DNA of 64,000 nucleotides. Source: Streptomyces sp. NBC_00659. GTDB lineage: Bacteria; Actinomycetota; Actinomycetes; Streptomycetales; Streptomycetaceae. Below are positions 51,015 through 59,920 of the stretch, in pieces. A program made the position numbers and the translations under genes. Within the stretch, counting starts at the first letter, position 1; each line of letters begins with the position of its first letter. The stretch spans positions 8,370,001 to 8,434,000 of the forward strand of contig NZ_CP109031.1 in NCBI RefSeq assembly GCF_036226925.1, given 5' to 3'. A model generated the notes under the pieces. It saw nothing but the letters and a program-made list of their open reading frames with translations, did not search any database and was not told the origin of the DNA.

Positions 51015-52082
51015 ATGAAGGCACTCGTGTTCCACGGCCCGGGAAGCTCCGCGTGGGAGAGCGTGGCGGATCCCGGTATCGAAGAGGCCACCGACGCCGT
51101 CGTCCGGGTCGACACCGTCACCATCTGCGGCACCGACCTGCACATCCTCAAGGGCGACGTGCCGGAGGTGACCCCTGGCACGGTCCTCGGCCACGAGGCC
51201 GTCGGTGAGATCGTCGAAGTCGGCGGCGACGTGCGCACGGTCCGGCCGGGCGATCGTGTCCTGGTCTCCTGCATCACGGCGTGCGGCCGCTGCCGCTTCT
51301 GCCGGGAGGGTGCCTACGGCCAGTGCCGCGCCGGCGGCGGCTGGATCCTCGGCCACCTGATCAACGGCACACAGGCCGAGTACGTCCGGGTCCCGCACGC
51401 GGACCTGTCCACACATCTCCTGCCCGGGGCCGTGGACAGCAAGGACGCGGTCCTGCTGGCCGACATCTTCCCCACCGCCTACGAGGTCGGCGTGCTCAAC
51501 GGGCGGGTACGCCCCGGAGACACCGTCGCCGTCGTGGGAGCGGGGCCCATCGGGCTCGCCGCGATCGCGACGGCGGGCCTCTACTCACCCGAGAAGATCA
51601 TCGCCGTCGATCTCGCTCCGGCCCGGCTCGACGCGGCCAAGCGCCTCGGCGCCGACGCCGTCGCGACGGGCGAGGAGGCCGAGCAGCTCGTCTCCGATCT
51701 CACCGACGGGCTCGGAGCCGACGTCGTCATCGAAGCGGTCGGTGTCCCGGAGAGCTTCGAGATGTGCACGCGCATGGTGCGGCCCGGCGGACACGTCGCC
51801 AACGTCGGCGTGCACGGCAGGCCCGCGACCCTGCACCTCGAAAGCCTGTGGATCAAGAACGTGACGATCACCACCGGCCTGGTCGACACCCACTCCACCC
51901 CCACTCTGCTGCGCATGATGGCCGCGGGCCGGCTTCCGGCCGCGTCCCTCGTCACCCACACGTTCCCGCTGGACCGCATGGAGGAGGCGTACGACGTCTT
52001 CGCACGGGCCGCCGACACGGGCGCCCTCAAGGTGGTTCTCGGTGAACCGCAGCACGACGCGCTGACGGTCAGGACGCCCTGA
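51015..52082 (+). CDS. Zinc-dependent alcohol dehydrogenase (MDR family)
   Basis: 355 aa. Catalytic zinc ligands in TICGTDLHI and GHEAVGE, structural-zinc cluster CGRCRFCREGAYGQC, cofactor motif VVGAGPIGLAAIATA. ILKGDVPEVTPGTVLGHEA matches the class of bacterial ADHs acting on secondary or short-chain alcohols. Under low oxygen it could reoxidise NADH by reducing an aldehyde. GAAGGGG precedes ATG. The next gene, an XRE-PNPOx fusion, starts 18 bp after its stop, so the two are co-transcribed. Confidence 0.92.
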   Translation: MKALVFHGPGSSAWESVADPGIEEATDAVVRVDTVTICGTDLHILKGDVPEVTPGTVLGHEAVGEIVEVGGDVRTVRPGDRVLVSCITACGRCRFCREGAYGQCRAGGGWILGHLINGTQAEYVRVPHADLSTHLLPGAVDSKDAVLLADIFPTAYEVGVLNGRVRPGDTVAVVGAGPIGLAAIATAGLYSPEKIIAVDLAPARLDAAKRLGADAVATGEEAEQLVSDLTDGLGADVVIEAVGVPESFEMCTRMVRPGGHVANVGVHGRPATLHLESLWIKNVTITTGLVDTHSTPTLLRMMAAGRLPAASLVTHTFPLDRMEEAYDVFARAADTGALKVVLGEPQHDALTVRTP

Positions 52083-52100
52083 CGGAAGGAAGCGAAGGTC

Positions 52101-52880
52101 ATGTCCGAACAGACACGAAGCGGCACGCTCACCGCGACACCGCGGGACGAGGGCACACCCTGGCCCACGTCGGTCGCGACAGCAGTCGCCGGGGAGACAC
52201 CCCGGCCGACGGTCCGCACGGCCGCTTCGGCCGCGGCGGCACCGGGCGACATCGGGCGGCGCATCGCGGCGCGACGTGAGGAACTCGGCCTGACCCGGGA
52301 GGACACGGCCGCCCGCGCGGGCACAGCCGCCGGTTACCTTCGGTACCTGGAAGAACAGTCCACGGCGAGACCCGGAACCAGCGTCCTGATCCGGCTCGCG
52401 GGCGCCCTCGACACGAGCGTCGCCGCCCTGTACGGCGGAGAATCCGGCCTGCCGCCCGGCCTCGGCCAGGCCGCCGGCCACGCCGAACTGATCGAGCTCG
52501 GTCCCGAGGACTGCCTGGAACGACTGTCGACGCACGGCGTCGGAAGGCTCGCCACCGATACCCCGGGCGGCCTTGTCATCCTCCCCGTCAACTACAGCGT
52601 CGTCGATGGCGCGATCACCTTCAGGACCGCGCCGGGTTCGACGATCGCGGCAGCGGTCGGATCGAACGTCGCTTTCCAGGTCGATCACGTCGACGAGGCC
52701 CTCAGCCAGGGCTGGAGCGTACTCGTCCAGGGCAGCGCCCGGGCCGTGACCGACCCGGACGTCAGGCGCCGGCTCGACGCCCTCGCCTACAGCCGTCCCT
52801 GGGCCGGCGGCGAAGCGCGCGACCTGTGGGTACGCGTCGAACCGGACCGGATCAGCGGACGCCGGATCGCGGTGGGGTGA
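52101..52880 (+). CDS. XRE helix-turn-helix fused to a pyridoxamine-5'-phosphate-oxidase-like domain
   Basis: 259 aa. Residues 45-115 are an XRE/HTH_3 domain (IGRRIAARREELGLTREDTAARAGTAAGYLRYLEE). Residues 125-255 are a PNPOx-like split barrel (LIELGPEDCLERLSTHGVGRLATDTPGGLVILPVNYSVVDGAITFRTAPG, WSVLVQGSARAVTD). The split barrel binds flavins, F420 or haem in relatives, so a redox or ligand-sensing regulator is plausible (inference). The N-terminal 40 residues are Thr/Ala-rich and disordered. Third-party target unknown; co-expressed with the alcohol dehydrogenase. Confidence 0.88.
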   Translation: MSEQTRSGTLTATPRDEGTPWPTSVATAVAGETPRPTVRTAASAAAAPGDIGRRIAARREELGLTREDTAARAGTAAGYLRYLEEQSTARPGTSVLIRLAGALDTSVAALYGGESGLPPGLGQAAGHAELIELGPEDCLERLSTHGVGRLATDTPGGLVILPVNYSVVDGAITFRTAPGSTIAAAVGSNVAFQVDHVDEALSQGWSVLVQGSARAVTDPDVRRRLDALAYSRPWAGGEARDLWVRVEPDRISGRRIAVG

Positions 52881-53037
52881 TTCAGGCCCTGCGCGCAGAG
52901 CAGCCGGAAGGAATGACCTTCTCCGTTCCCCGGAGACCGGCAGGGCCGATGAGCCGTGGCCCCGATTGTTGTCCCGCCACAGGTGGAAGCGTCGCTTGCG
53001 GCCGAAGCGCTGTACCGCGTGAGAGTTGACCCCGCTG

Positions 53038-53478
53038 ATGAATCCCAACGACGGATTTCGTGAACTCGGCCGGCAGGAATGCCTGGACCGGCTCGGTGAC
53101 GCGCCCATCGGCAGGGTCGTCCACACACGAGACGCCCTGCCCGCGGTCCTGCCGGTCAACTTCTGTCTCGACGCCGACTCCGCCGTCGTCCTGCGGACGT
53201 CGGCGGACTCGGAACTGGCCCGCACCATCGACGGCGTCGTGGTGGCGTTCGAAGCCGACGCGGTGGACGCGACCGCGCACTCCGGCTGGAGCGTCGTCGT
53301 GACCGGCCACGCCCTGGTGGTGACCGATCCCGCCGAGCATGATCGCCTGGCCCGGTCAGGACCTCGTTCCTGGGTGCCCTCTCCCCGCGAGGTCTTCATC
53401 CGGATCGCGCCCGAACTGGTCACCGGCCGGGAGCTCGTCGGCGGCCGCACACAGTACGGCGTGGAGCGGACTTTCTGA
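53038..53478 (+). CDS. Pyridoxamine-5'-phosphate-oxidase-family protein
   Basis: 146 aa stand-alone split barrel. Key stretches: [57 protein letters not shown] and [17 protein letters not shown]. Strongly similar to the protein at 60811 (both contain [11 protein letters not shown] and HSGWSVV). It may bind FMN, F420 or haem. The Shine-Dalgarno is weak; TTG 53026 is an alternative start. A degenerate box (GGGCCGATGAGCCGTGGCCC, 52943-52962) lies in the 157-bp gap. Confidence 0.85.
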   Translation: MNPNDGFRELGRQECLDRLGDAPIGRVVHTRDALPAVLPVNFCLDADSAVVLRTSADSELARTIDGVVVAFEADAVDATAHSGWSVVVTGHALVVTDPAEHDRLARSGPRSWVPSPREVFIRIAPELVTGRELVGGRTQYGVERTF

Positions 53479-53496
53479 CGTCCGCCATCGCGGGGT

Positions 53497-53532
53497 GGGC
53501 CGAACGGCCCCTCGGACGAGGGCGTTCGGCGC
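53497..53532. promoter_or_regulatory. DevR-like box pair upstream of pflB
   Basis: GGGCCGAACGGCCC at 53497-53510 is perfect; AGGGCGTTCGGCGC at 53519-53532 matches 11 of 14 and is 22 bp on. The start codon of pflB is at 53627. Confidence 0.75.
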
Positions 53533-53626
53533 CCCGGCCGGTGCTGTCCGGCCCTCGTCCCGGCCACCCCGAACGACAAGTATCGACGGTGCAGGACATT
53601 CCGAGCAGCGTGAGGGGAGACCGGCG

Positions 53627-55885
53627 ATGACCACGACAGCGACGGCTGGGAGCCGGACGGGTGAGGCATGGCGGGGCTTCGCCGGCACGGCGTGGCGCGA
53701 GCGCGTCGACGTCCGCGACTTCATCCAGGCCAACTACACGCCCTACGAAGGAGACGCGGCCTTCCTGACCGGCCCGACGGAGCGCACCCGTGCCGTCTGG
53801 GGCACGGTCAGCGCACTGTTCCCGGAGGAGCGGCGCAGGGGAATCCTCGACGTCGACACCGCGACCCCCTCCACGATCACCTCGCACGCGCCCGGATACA
53901 TCGACCGTGAGCGGGAGTTGATCGTCGGTCTGCAGACCGACGCGCCGCTGAAGCGCGCCATCATGCCCAACGGCGGTCTGCGGATGGTCGAGAACGGGCT
54001 GAAGGCGTACGGCTACGAGCCCGACGAGTTCGTCACCCGCGTCTTCGGGACCTACCGCAAGACCCACAACGACGGCGTCTTCGACGCCTACACCCCCGCG
54101 ATGCGCGCCGCCCGCAAGGCCGGCATCATCACGGGTCTGCCCGACGCGTACGGCCGCGGCCGGATCATCGGCGACTACCGGCGGGTGGCGCTGTACGGAA
54201 CGGCCCGGCTCATCGCCGCCAAGCGCGCGGAACGCGCCGGACTCGACGCCGCGCCGTCGACCGAGCACATCATCCGCGACCGCGAGGAACTCGCCGAGCA
54301 GATCAAGGCGCTGGACGAGCTGACCCGGATGGCCGCGACGTACGGCTGCGACGTCTCCCGCCCCGCCGGCACCGCCCACGAGGCCGTGCAATGGCTCTAC
54401 TTGGGCTATCTCGCCGCCGTGAAGGAGCAGAACGGCGCGGCGATGTCGCTGGGCCGCACCTCGACCTTCCTGGACGTCTACCTCCAGCGTGACCTGGCCG
54501 CGGGCGTCCTCGACGAGACCCACGCCCAGGAACTGATCGACGACTTCGTGATCAAGCTGCGCATCGTACGGTTCCTGCGCACCCCCGAGTACGACGCCCT
54601 GTTCTCCGGTGACCCGACGTGGGTCACCGAATCCATCGGCGGCATCGGCGAGGACGGCCGCCCGCTCGTCACCCGCACCTCCTTCCGCTTCCTGCAGACC
54701 CTCTACAACCTGGGTCCGGCCCCCGAACCCAACCTCACCGTGCTGTGGTCGCCCCGACTCCCGTCCGGCTTCAAGGAGTTCTGCGCGAAGGTCTCCATCG
54801 ACACCAGCGCCGTCCAGTACGAGTCCGACGACCTGACGCGGCCCCGCACCGGCGACGACACCGCGATCGCCTGCTGTGTCTCCGCGATGGCCGTCGGCAG
54901 GCAGATGCAGTTCTTCGGAGCCCGCGTCAATCTCGCCAAGGCCCTGCTCTACGCGGTCAACGGCGGCCGGGACGAGATCAGCGGCGAGCGGATCGCCCCC
55001 GAGACGCCGCCCCTGACCGGCGAGTTTCTGGAGTACGAGGAGCTGTCGAAGGCGTACGACGGGATGCTGGACTGGCTGGCGGAGACCTACGTCAACGCGC
55101 TCAACGTCATCCACTACATGCACGACAAGTACGCCTACGAGCGGGTCGAGATGGCGCTCCACGACTATCCCGTGCACCGCTTCATGGCGTGCGGGATCGC
55201 CGGCCTCTCCGTCGCGGCAGACAGCCTGTCCGCCGCCAAGTACGCCCGGGTCAAGGTGATCCGGGACGAGAACGGGCTGGCCGTGGACTACGAGATCGAG
55301 GGCGACTACCCGGCGTACGGGAACAACGACGACCGGGCGGACGCCATCGCCGTCGGCCTGGTGGACTCCTTCATGACGAAGGTGCGCGAGCACCCCACCT
55401 ACCGGGACGCCGAACACACCCAGTCGGTGCTGACGATCACCTCGAACGTCGTCTACGGCAAGCACACCGGCAACACACCCGACGGCCGCCGAGCGGGACA
55501 GCCCTTCGCCCCAGGCGCCAACCCGATGAACGGCCGCGACCGGCACGGGGTGGCCGCCTCCGCGCTCTCCGTCGCCAAACTGCCCTACGAGCACGCCCGC
55601 GACGGCATCTCGCTGACGACGACGATCACCCCGGAGGGTTTGGGACACGTGCCCGTCGAGCGCGTCGGCCATCTGGTCGGCATCCTCGACGCGTACACGG
55701 CCTCCGGCGGCTTCCACATGAACGTCAACGTCCTGGACCGGGCCACCCTGGAGGACGCGATGGAACACCCGGACAAGTACCCGGAGTTGACCATCCGGGT
55801 GTCCGGCTACGCCGTCAACTTCGTCCGCCTGACCCGGGAACAGCAGCTCGACGTGATCAGCCGCACCTTCCACGGAACGCTGTGA
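53627..55885 (+). CDS. pflB: Pyruvate formate-lyase (formate C-acetyltransferase)
   Basis: 752 aa glycyl-radical enzyme converting pyruvate and CoA to acetyl-CoA and formate. The adjacent catalytic cysteines are in IACCVSAM (about C416-C417), and the radical Gly is in IRVSGYAV (about G727). Other family blocks: [40 protein letters not shown]. All catalytic residues and the C-terminus are intact. The radical enzyme is oxygen-sensitive, which implies use only in hypoxic microsites. GAGGGGAGA precedes ATG 53627; pflA follows 5 bp after. Confidence 0.95.
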   Translation: MTTTATAGSRTGEAWRGFAGTAWRERVDVRDFIQANYTPYEGDAAFLTGPTERTRAVWGTVSALFPEERRRGILDVDTATPSTITSHAPGYIDRERELIVGLQTDAPLKRAIMPNGGLRMVENGLKAYGYEPDEFVTRVFGTYRKTHNDGVFDAYTPAMRAARKAGIITGLPDAYGRGRIIGDYRRVALYGTARLIAAKRAERAGLDAAPSTEHIIRDREELAEQIKALDELTRMAATYGCDVSRPAGTAHEAVQWLYLGYLAAVKEQNGAAMSLGRTSTFLDVYLQRDLAAGVLDETHAQELIDDFVIKLRIVRFLRTPEYDALFSGDPTWVTESIGGIGEDGRPLVTRTSFRFLQTLYNLGPAPEPNLTVLWSPRLPSGFKEFCAKVSIDTSAVQYESDDLTRPRTGDDTAIACCVSAMAVGRQMQFFGARVNLAKALLYAVNGGRDEISGERIAPETPPLTGEFLEYEELSKAYDGMLDWLAETYVNALNVIHYMHDKYAYERVEMALHDYPVHRFMACGIAGLSVAADSLSAAKYARVKVIRDENGLAVDYEIEGDYPAYGNNDDRADAIAVGLVDSFMTKVREHPTYRDAEHTQSVLTITSNVVYGKHTGNTPDGRRAGQPFAPGANPMNGRDRHGVAASALSVAKLPYEHARDGISLTTTITPEGLGHVPVERVGHLVGILDAYTASGGFHMNVNVLDRATLEDAMEHPDKYPELTIRVSGYAVNFVRLTREQQLDVISRTFHGTL

Positions 55886-55890
55886 GGACG

Positions 55891-56619
55891 ATGACGACGG
55901 GCCGGATCCACTCCTGGGACCTGTCCACCGGCGTGGACGGTCCCGGGACCCGGTTCGTCCTCTTCGTCAGCGGCTGCCCGCTGCGCTGCCTCTACTGCGC
56001 CAACCCCGACACCTGGCACATGCGGGACGGGCGGGAGGTCACCGTCGACGAGGTGATGGCGGAGATCGAGAAGTACCGGCCGTTCGTCACCACCGCCGGG
56101 GGAGGCGTGACCGTCACGGGTGGCGAGCCGCTCCTCCAGCCCGCCTTCACCGGCGAGCTGCTGCGGCGCTGCAAGGAAGCCGGGCTGCACACCGCCCTGG
56201 ACACCTCCGGCTTCCTGGGCGCCCGCGCGACCGACCGGCTCCTCGCCGACACCGACCTGGTGCTGCTCGACATCAAGTCCTTCGACGTCGCCGCCTACCG
56301 CCGGCTCACCGGCGGCGAACTCGCCCCCACCCTCAACTTCGCCACCCGGCTGGACCGTCTCGGCATCCCGGTATGGATCCGCTACGTCCTCGTCCCCGGC
56401 CGGACCGACGCCCCCGAGCCCATCGACGGACTGGCCCGATTCCTCTCCGGCCTCGGGAACGTCGACCGCGTGGACGTCCTCCCCTTCCACAAACTGGGCG
56501 CCCCCAAGTACGAGGCCCTGGGCATCCCCTTCCCCTTGCAGGACAACCCCGTTCCCGACCCCGCCCTGACCGAACGTGTCCGGGGTCAGTTCAGGGCCCG
56601 CGGTCTGTCCGCCAACTGA
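55891..56619 (+). CDS. pflA: Pyruvate formate-lyase-activating enzyme
   Basis: 242 aa radical-SAM enzyme that installs the glycyl radical on PflB. The 4Fe-4S motif is CPLRCLYC (CxxxCxxC) near residue 30, the SAM-contact GGEP is in VTVTGGEPLLQ, and LDIKSFD and VLVPGRTD are also conserved. ATG 55891 is 5 bp from the pflB stop, with GTGAGGA as ribosome site, so the pair is translationally linked. Needs reduced flavodoxin or ferredoxin; a flavodoxin-like gene lies at 59921. Confidence 0.94.
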   Translation: MTTGRIHSWDLSTGVDGPGTRFVLFVSGCPLRCLYCANPDTWHMRDGREVTVDEVMAEIEKYRPFVTTAGGGVTVTGGEPLLQPAFTGELLRRCKEAGLHTALDTSGFLGARATDRLLADTDLVLLDIKSFDVAAYRRLTGGELAPTLNFATRLDRLGIPVWIRYVLVPGRTDAPEPIDGLARFLSGLGNVDRVDVLPFHKLGAPKYEALGIPFPLQDNPVPDPALTERVRGQFRARGLSAN

Positions 56620-56745
56620 GAGCCGAGTGCCGGGTACGGCTCCCGGCCCTGGCCGTCGGGAGCCTCACGTCCGACGGACACGTGACCCGACGCGAGAGTT
56701 GACGTGCCCGAAGCGCCACCTTGAGCCCAACGGCCATGGAGAACA

Positions 56746-56781
56746 GGGCCGTTCGGCCCTCCGGCCGCGGACCTTCGGCAT
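56746..56781. promoter_or_regulatory. DevR-like box upstream of the DoxX gene
   Basis: AGGGCCGTTCGGCCCT is a perfect 16-bp palindrome containing the core at 56746-56759. CGGACCTTCGGCAT at 56768-56781 is a weak second copy 22 bp away. The DoxX start is at 56854. Confidence 0.8.
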
Positions 56782-56853
56782 CCGTCGCCGACCGGCGTGC
56801 ACAGCCAGAGTGAGTGATGTCAGGCACCGATCCGATCGCGCTCGAAGGGAACC

Positions 56854-57489
56854 ATGACCATGGCCGTGCACGAGCAGCCTCGCCGGAGCTCCGGCTTCCA
56901 CCTGCCGTCGTTCCGCGGGAACCGGACCGCCTCCGCACCCGGGTCGGCCGTGTCGGCAGGCACCGGCACGCACGCCGCGCGGGCCTACGCCTTCGCGTCC
57001 CTGCGCCTGCTCACGGGGTTCGTCTTCCTGTGGGCGTTCCTCGACAAGACCTTCGGCCTCGGCTACGCCACCCCCTCCGGCAAGGGCTGGATCGACGGCG
57101 GCTCGCCGACGCAGGGCTTCCTCGGCTCCGTCGCCGTCGGGCCGATGGAGTCGACCTTCCACTCCTGGGCCGGCGACCCGTGGGCCGACTGGCTGTTCAT
57201 GCTCGGGCTGCTCGGGATCGGCCTCGCCCTCGTCGGCGGTGTCGCGCTGCGCATCGCCGCCCTCGCCGGCACCGCGATGATGGCGCTGATGTGGATCGCC
57301 GAGTGGCCGCCGGCCAAGCACCTCTCGGACGGTTCGCCGAGCATGTCGACGAACCCGTTCGTCGACTACCACGTGATCTATGCCGTCGCCCTGATCGTCC
57401 TGGCCGCCGTCGCCGCCGGCGACACGCTGGGCGCGGGCAGGCTCTGGGCCAAGCTGCCCTTCGTCCGCGACCACAGCTGGCTGCGCTGA
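56854..57489 (+). CDS. DoxX-like membrane protein
   Basis: 211 aa. A 45-residue polar N-terminus precedes four helices (ASLRLLTGFVFLWAFLDKTFGLGYA, DWLFMLGLLGIGLALVGGVALRIAALAGTAMMALMWIAEWPPA, YHVIYAVALIVLAAVAAGDT). The FLDKTFG and EWPP segments match DoxX/DoxD-type proteins, which are linked to quinone or thiol redox reactions. It could be a membrane redox component of the island. ATG 56854 follows GAAGGGA; ATG 56860 is an alternative. Confidence 0.82.
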   Translation: MTMAVHEQPRRSSGFHLPSFRGNRTASAPGSAVSAGTGTHAARAYAFASLRLLTGFVFLWAFLDKTFGLGYATPSGKGWIDGGSPTQGFLGSVAVGPMESTFHSWAGDPWADWLFMLGLLGIGLALVGGVALRIAALAGTAMMALMWIAEWPPAKHLSDGSPSMSTNPFVDYHVIYAVALIVLAAVAAGDTLGAGRLWAKLPFVRDHSWLR

Positions 57490-57497
57490 GCACCCAC

Positions 57498-57531
57498 GGC
57501 GCGGTGGGCCCGTCACCCGGCCCACCGCGCC
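57498..57531 (+). terminator. Hairpin after the DoxX gene
   Basis: GGCGCGGTGGGCC (57498-57510) and GGCCCACCGCGCC (57519-57531) make a perfect 13-bp stem with an 8-base loop just after the stop codon. Confidence 0.88.
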
Positions 57532-57538
57532 GCGCAGG

Positions 57539-57572
57539 GAGCCGGACGGCCCGAGGTCGGGACCACTGGCCC
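57539..57572. promoter_or_regulatory. DevR-like box pair upstream of the second USP gene
   Basis: GAGCCGGACGGCCC (57539-57552) and GGGACCACTGGCCC (57559-57572) are exactly 20 bp apart; the second is 65 bp before ATG 57637, the same distance as at 42142. Confidence 0.75.
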
Positions 57573-57636
57573 CTGCCCGAGCAACCGCTCGAAGACGACT
57601 CTGGAATCGGAACCCTCGCCCTAGGAGGTGGAGATC

Positions 57637-58542
57637 ATGCTCCGCACCATCACCGTAGGTCTCGACGGCTCGCAGGAGAGCCGTGCCGCCGCAGAATGGG
57701 CCGCTCGCGAGGCGGAGTTGCGCGTCCTGCCGCTGAAGATCGTGCACGTCTGGGAGCCGGTGCCGGAGCCCATGGCTCAGGCCCCGCTCCTGGGCGCCGA
57801 GACCCAGCAGCACTGGACCGAGCGGATTCCCCGGGAAGCGGCCGAGGGGATCCGGCTGCGTCACCCCGGCATCGAGGTGTACACGGAGCAGCTCTCCGGC
57901 CACCCGGGTGACGCACTGGCCGAGGCCGCGAAGAGTGCCGAACTGCTGGTGCTGGGCTCGCGCGGCCTCGGCGGGATCGGCGGATTCATGGTCGGCTCGG
58001 TCGGCCTGTCCGCAGTCGGGCACACGGACACCCCTGTCGTACTGGTCCGGGCGCTGGAGACAGCCGCCGACGAGCACGAGCTGGACCCGGCGGGTGTTCC
58101 GTCCGCCGCGACGCCGTTCCGGCCCGTGGTCCTCGGACTCGACGTCGAGCACCCGGACGAGACGCTGATCGCCTTCGCCTTCGCCGCCGCCGAGTTCCGT
58201 GCGACGTCCCTGCGGGTCGTCCACGGCTGGACCCCGCCGCCCTTCTACGCGTACGGCACGCCCGCCAACCCGGCGCTGCACGAGGCACTCGCCCTGAGCG
58301 CGTCCCAGGCCCTGACCGAGGTGCTGCTCCCCTGGCGGAAGAAGTTCCCGGACGTGGAGGTCGTCGAGGTGTCCCGTTACGGCAGCGCGGCTGTCCACGT
58401 CGTGGGCGCTTCGCGCGAGGCCTCGCTCGTCGTCGTGGGCCGGCGCATCCGGCGCAGCCCCCTCGGCGCCCACATCGGACACGTCACCCACTCCGTCCTG
58501 CACCACTCCACCGCTCCTGTCGCCGTAGTCCCGCACAGCTGA
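57637..58542 (+). CDS. Universal stress protein, tandem UspA domains
   Basis: 301 aa. Starts MLRTITVGLDGSQESRAAAEWAARE; domain 1 ATP loop LGSRGLGGIGGFMVGSVG is complete, while domain 2 (VVLGLDVEHPDETLIAFAF) has GRRIRRSPLGAHIGHV. Closest in this window to the truncated copy at 42142 and similar to the USP at 49919. CTAGGAGGTG gives a strong ribosome site. The next USP starts 24 bp after its stop and is probably co-transcribed. Confidence 0.92.
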   Translation: MLRTITVGLDGSQESRAAAEWAAREAELRVLPLKIVHVWEPVPEPMAQAPLLGAETQQHWTERIPREAAEGIRLRHPGIEVYTEQLSGHPGDALAEAAKSAELLVLGSRGLGGIGGFMVGSVGLSAVGHTDTPVVLVRALETAADEHELDPAGVPSAATPFRPVVLGLDVEHPDETLIAFAFAAAEFRATSLRVVHGWTPPPFYAYGTPANPALHEALALSASQALTEVLLPWRKKFPDVEVVEVSRYGSAAVHVVGASREASLVVVGRRIRRSPLGAHIGHVTHSVLHHSTAPVAVVPHS

Positions 58543-58565
58543 CCCGTCCCGAGGAGAAGAGACCC

Positions 58566-59450
58566 ATGAAGGCAGCGACGGCCCTCCCGATCGTCGTCGG
58601 CGTGGACGGCTCCGAACCCAGCCTGCGGGCCGTCGACTGGGCGGCCGACGAGGCCGCCCTGCGCGGGGCACCGCTGCGGCTGGTGTACGCCTCCTTGTGG
58701 GAGCGCTATGAGGGCGCCGCTCCCGGACAGGACCTCGGCAAGCCGTCCGAGGAGGTCACGGCCGGGGACATCGTACGGACCGCCGCACAGCGCGCCCGCC
58801 TGCGCCGGGCCGAGTTGGAGATCTCCACCGACGTGCTGCCGGAGGAGCCCGAGTACGCGCTGGTCCGCGAGGGACGTGAGGCCGCCGCGCTGGTGCTCGG
58901 CACCCGAGGTCGCAGCGGCTTCGTCGAGATGCTGCTCGGTTCGGTCAGCCTGACTGTCGCCGCCCGAGCGGACTGCCCGGTGATCGTGCTGCGCGGCAGC
59001 CACGACAACCAGGTCCGCGCCGGGGCGCGCGGCAGGGTCGTCGTGGGCGTCGGCGAGAAGGCGGCGGACTCCGCCGCACTGCGCTTCGCCGTCCAGGAGG
59101 CGAAGCTGCGCCACGCGACCCTGGACGCCGTGCGGGCCTGGCGGTGTCCGGCGCACGAGACCACCGACCATCCCCTGCTCGCCGGCGAACCCGCGCGTCT
59201 GCACGAGTCGCATGCCTCAGAGGTGCTGGACAAGGCGCTGGAGGACGCACCCGCGGATGTGGACCTGAACCGGCGCACGGTCGAGGGACCCGCCCGCAGG
59301 ATCCTGCTGGACGCCTCGCACCAGGCCGATCTGCTGGTCGTCGGTGCTCGGCGCAACCCGGGACACCTCGGACTCCAGCTGGGGCGTGTCGCCCACGCCG
59401 TGCTGCACCACGCCGCCTGCGCCGTCGCGGTCGTACCCGAGCAGAAGTGA
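58566..59450 (+). CDS. Universal stress protein, tandem UspA domains
   Basis: 294 aa. Domain 1: PIVVGVDGSEPSLRAVDWAADEA with ATP loop LGTRGRSGFVEMLLGSVS. Domain 2: GRVVVGVGEKAADSAALRFAVQEA with VVGARRNPGHLGLQLGRV. More divergent from the two preceding USPs, so it is an older paralogue. GAGGAGAAG before ATG; second gene of a two-USP operon under the 57539/57559 boxes. Confidence 0.92.
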   Translation: MKAATALPIVVGVDGSEPSLRAVDWAADEAALRGAPLRLVYASLWERYEGAAPGQDLGKPSEEVTAGDIVRTAAQRARLRRAELEISTDVLPEEPEYALVREGREAAALVLGTRGRSGFVEMLLGSVSLTVAARADCPVIVLRGSHDNQVRAGARGRVVVGVGEKAADSAALRFAVQEAKLRHATLDAVRAWRCPAHETTDHPLLAGEPARLHESHASEVLDKALEDAPADVDLNRRTVEGPARRILLDASHQADLLVVGARRNPGHLGLQLGRVAHAVLHHAACAVAVVPEQK

Positions 59451-59595
59451 GAGAGGCCGGCGCCCGCTCGGCCACTGGGGCGCCTCGCCCGGCCTCGACC
59501 TCGTGCACCCACACGGGCCTGGAACAGCTGACCTGCTCCTCCCGAGCCGCCCCAGGACCCGTATCCGCGCAGAATGCGCTGAGGAGGGAACGGCC

Positions 59596-59904
59596 ATGAG
59601 ACACAACAAGGTCGGCTCCGTGATGACCGCGGACGTCGTCCGCGCCGAGTCCGGCACACCGTTCAAGGAGGTGGCCCGGCTGCTGGCGGGCAGCGTCGAT
59701 GTCTCGGTGACGGAAGGCGTTGTCACGTTCACCGGGCACATGGAACGCAAGAGCGAGACGGAGATCGCCGTGTCCATGACCCGCCGGATCGACGGCGTGG
59801 TCCACGTGTTCAGCAAGCTCACCCATCGGCTGGACGACGCACACCTGCGCCCCGACGATCGCGCACCGCACGGCGTGGCCGAGGACTGGCTGCGCCGGTT
59901 GTGA
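59596..59904 (+). pseudogene. CBS-BON protein with internal in-frame deletion
   Basis: 102 aa. Residues 1-32 (MRHNKVGSVMTADVVRAESG, TPFKEVARLLAG) are the standard start of a streptomycete CBS protein. The sequence then jumps to SVDVSVTEGVVTFTGHMERKSETEIAVSMTRRIDGVVHV, a complete BON domain. About 110-130 residues that normally hold the rest of CBS1 and all of CBS2 are missing, with the frame kept. It may be a decayed gene or a BON-only effector. GAGGAGGGAA precedes ATG and a flavodoxin gene follows 16 bp later. Confidence 0.8.
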
Positions 59905-59920
59905 GAGGAGGCGGACCGCC

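Noticed and set aside
53420..55873. 817-codon minus-strand frame over pflB
   Set aside because: Antisense to a highly conserved enzyme; Val/Asp/Gly-rich without any domain.
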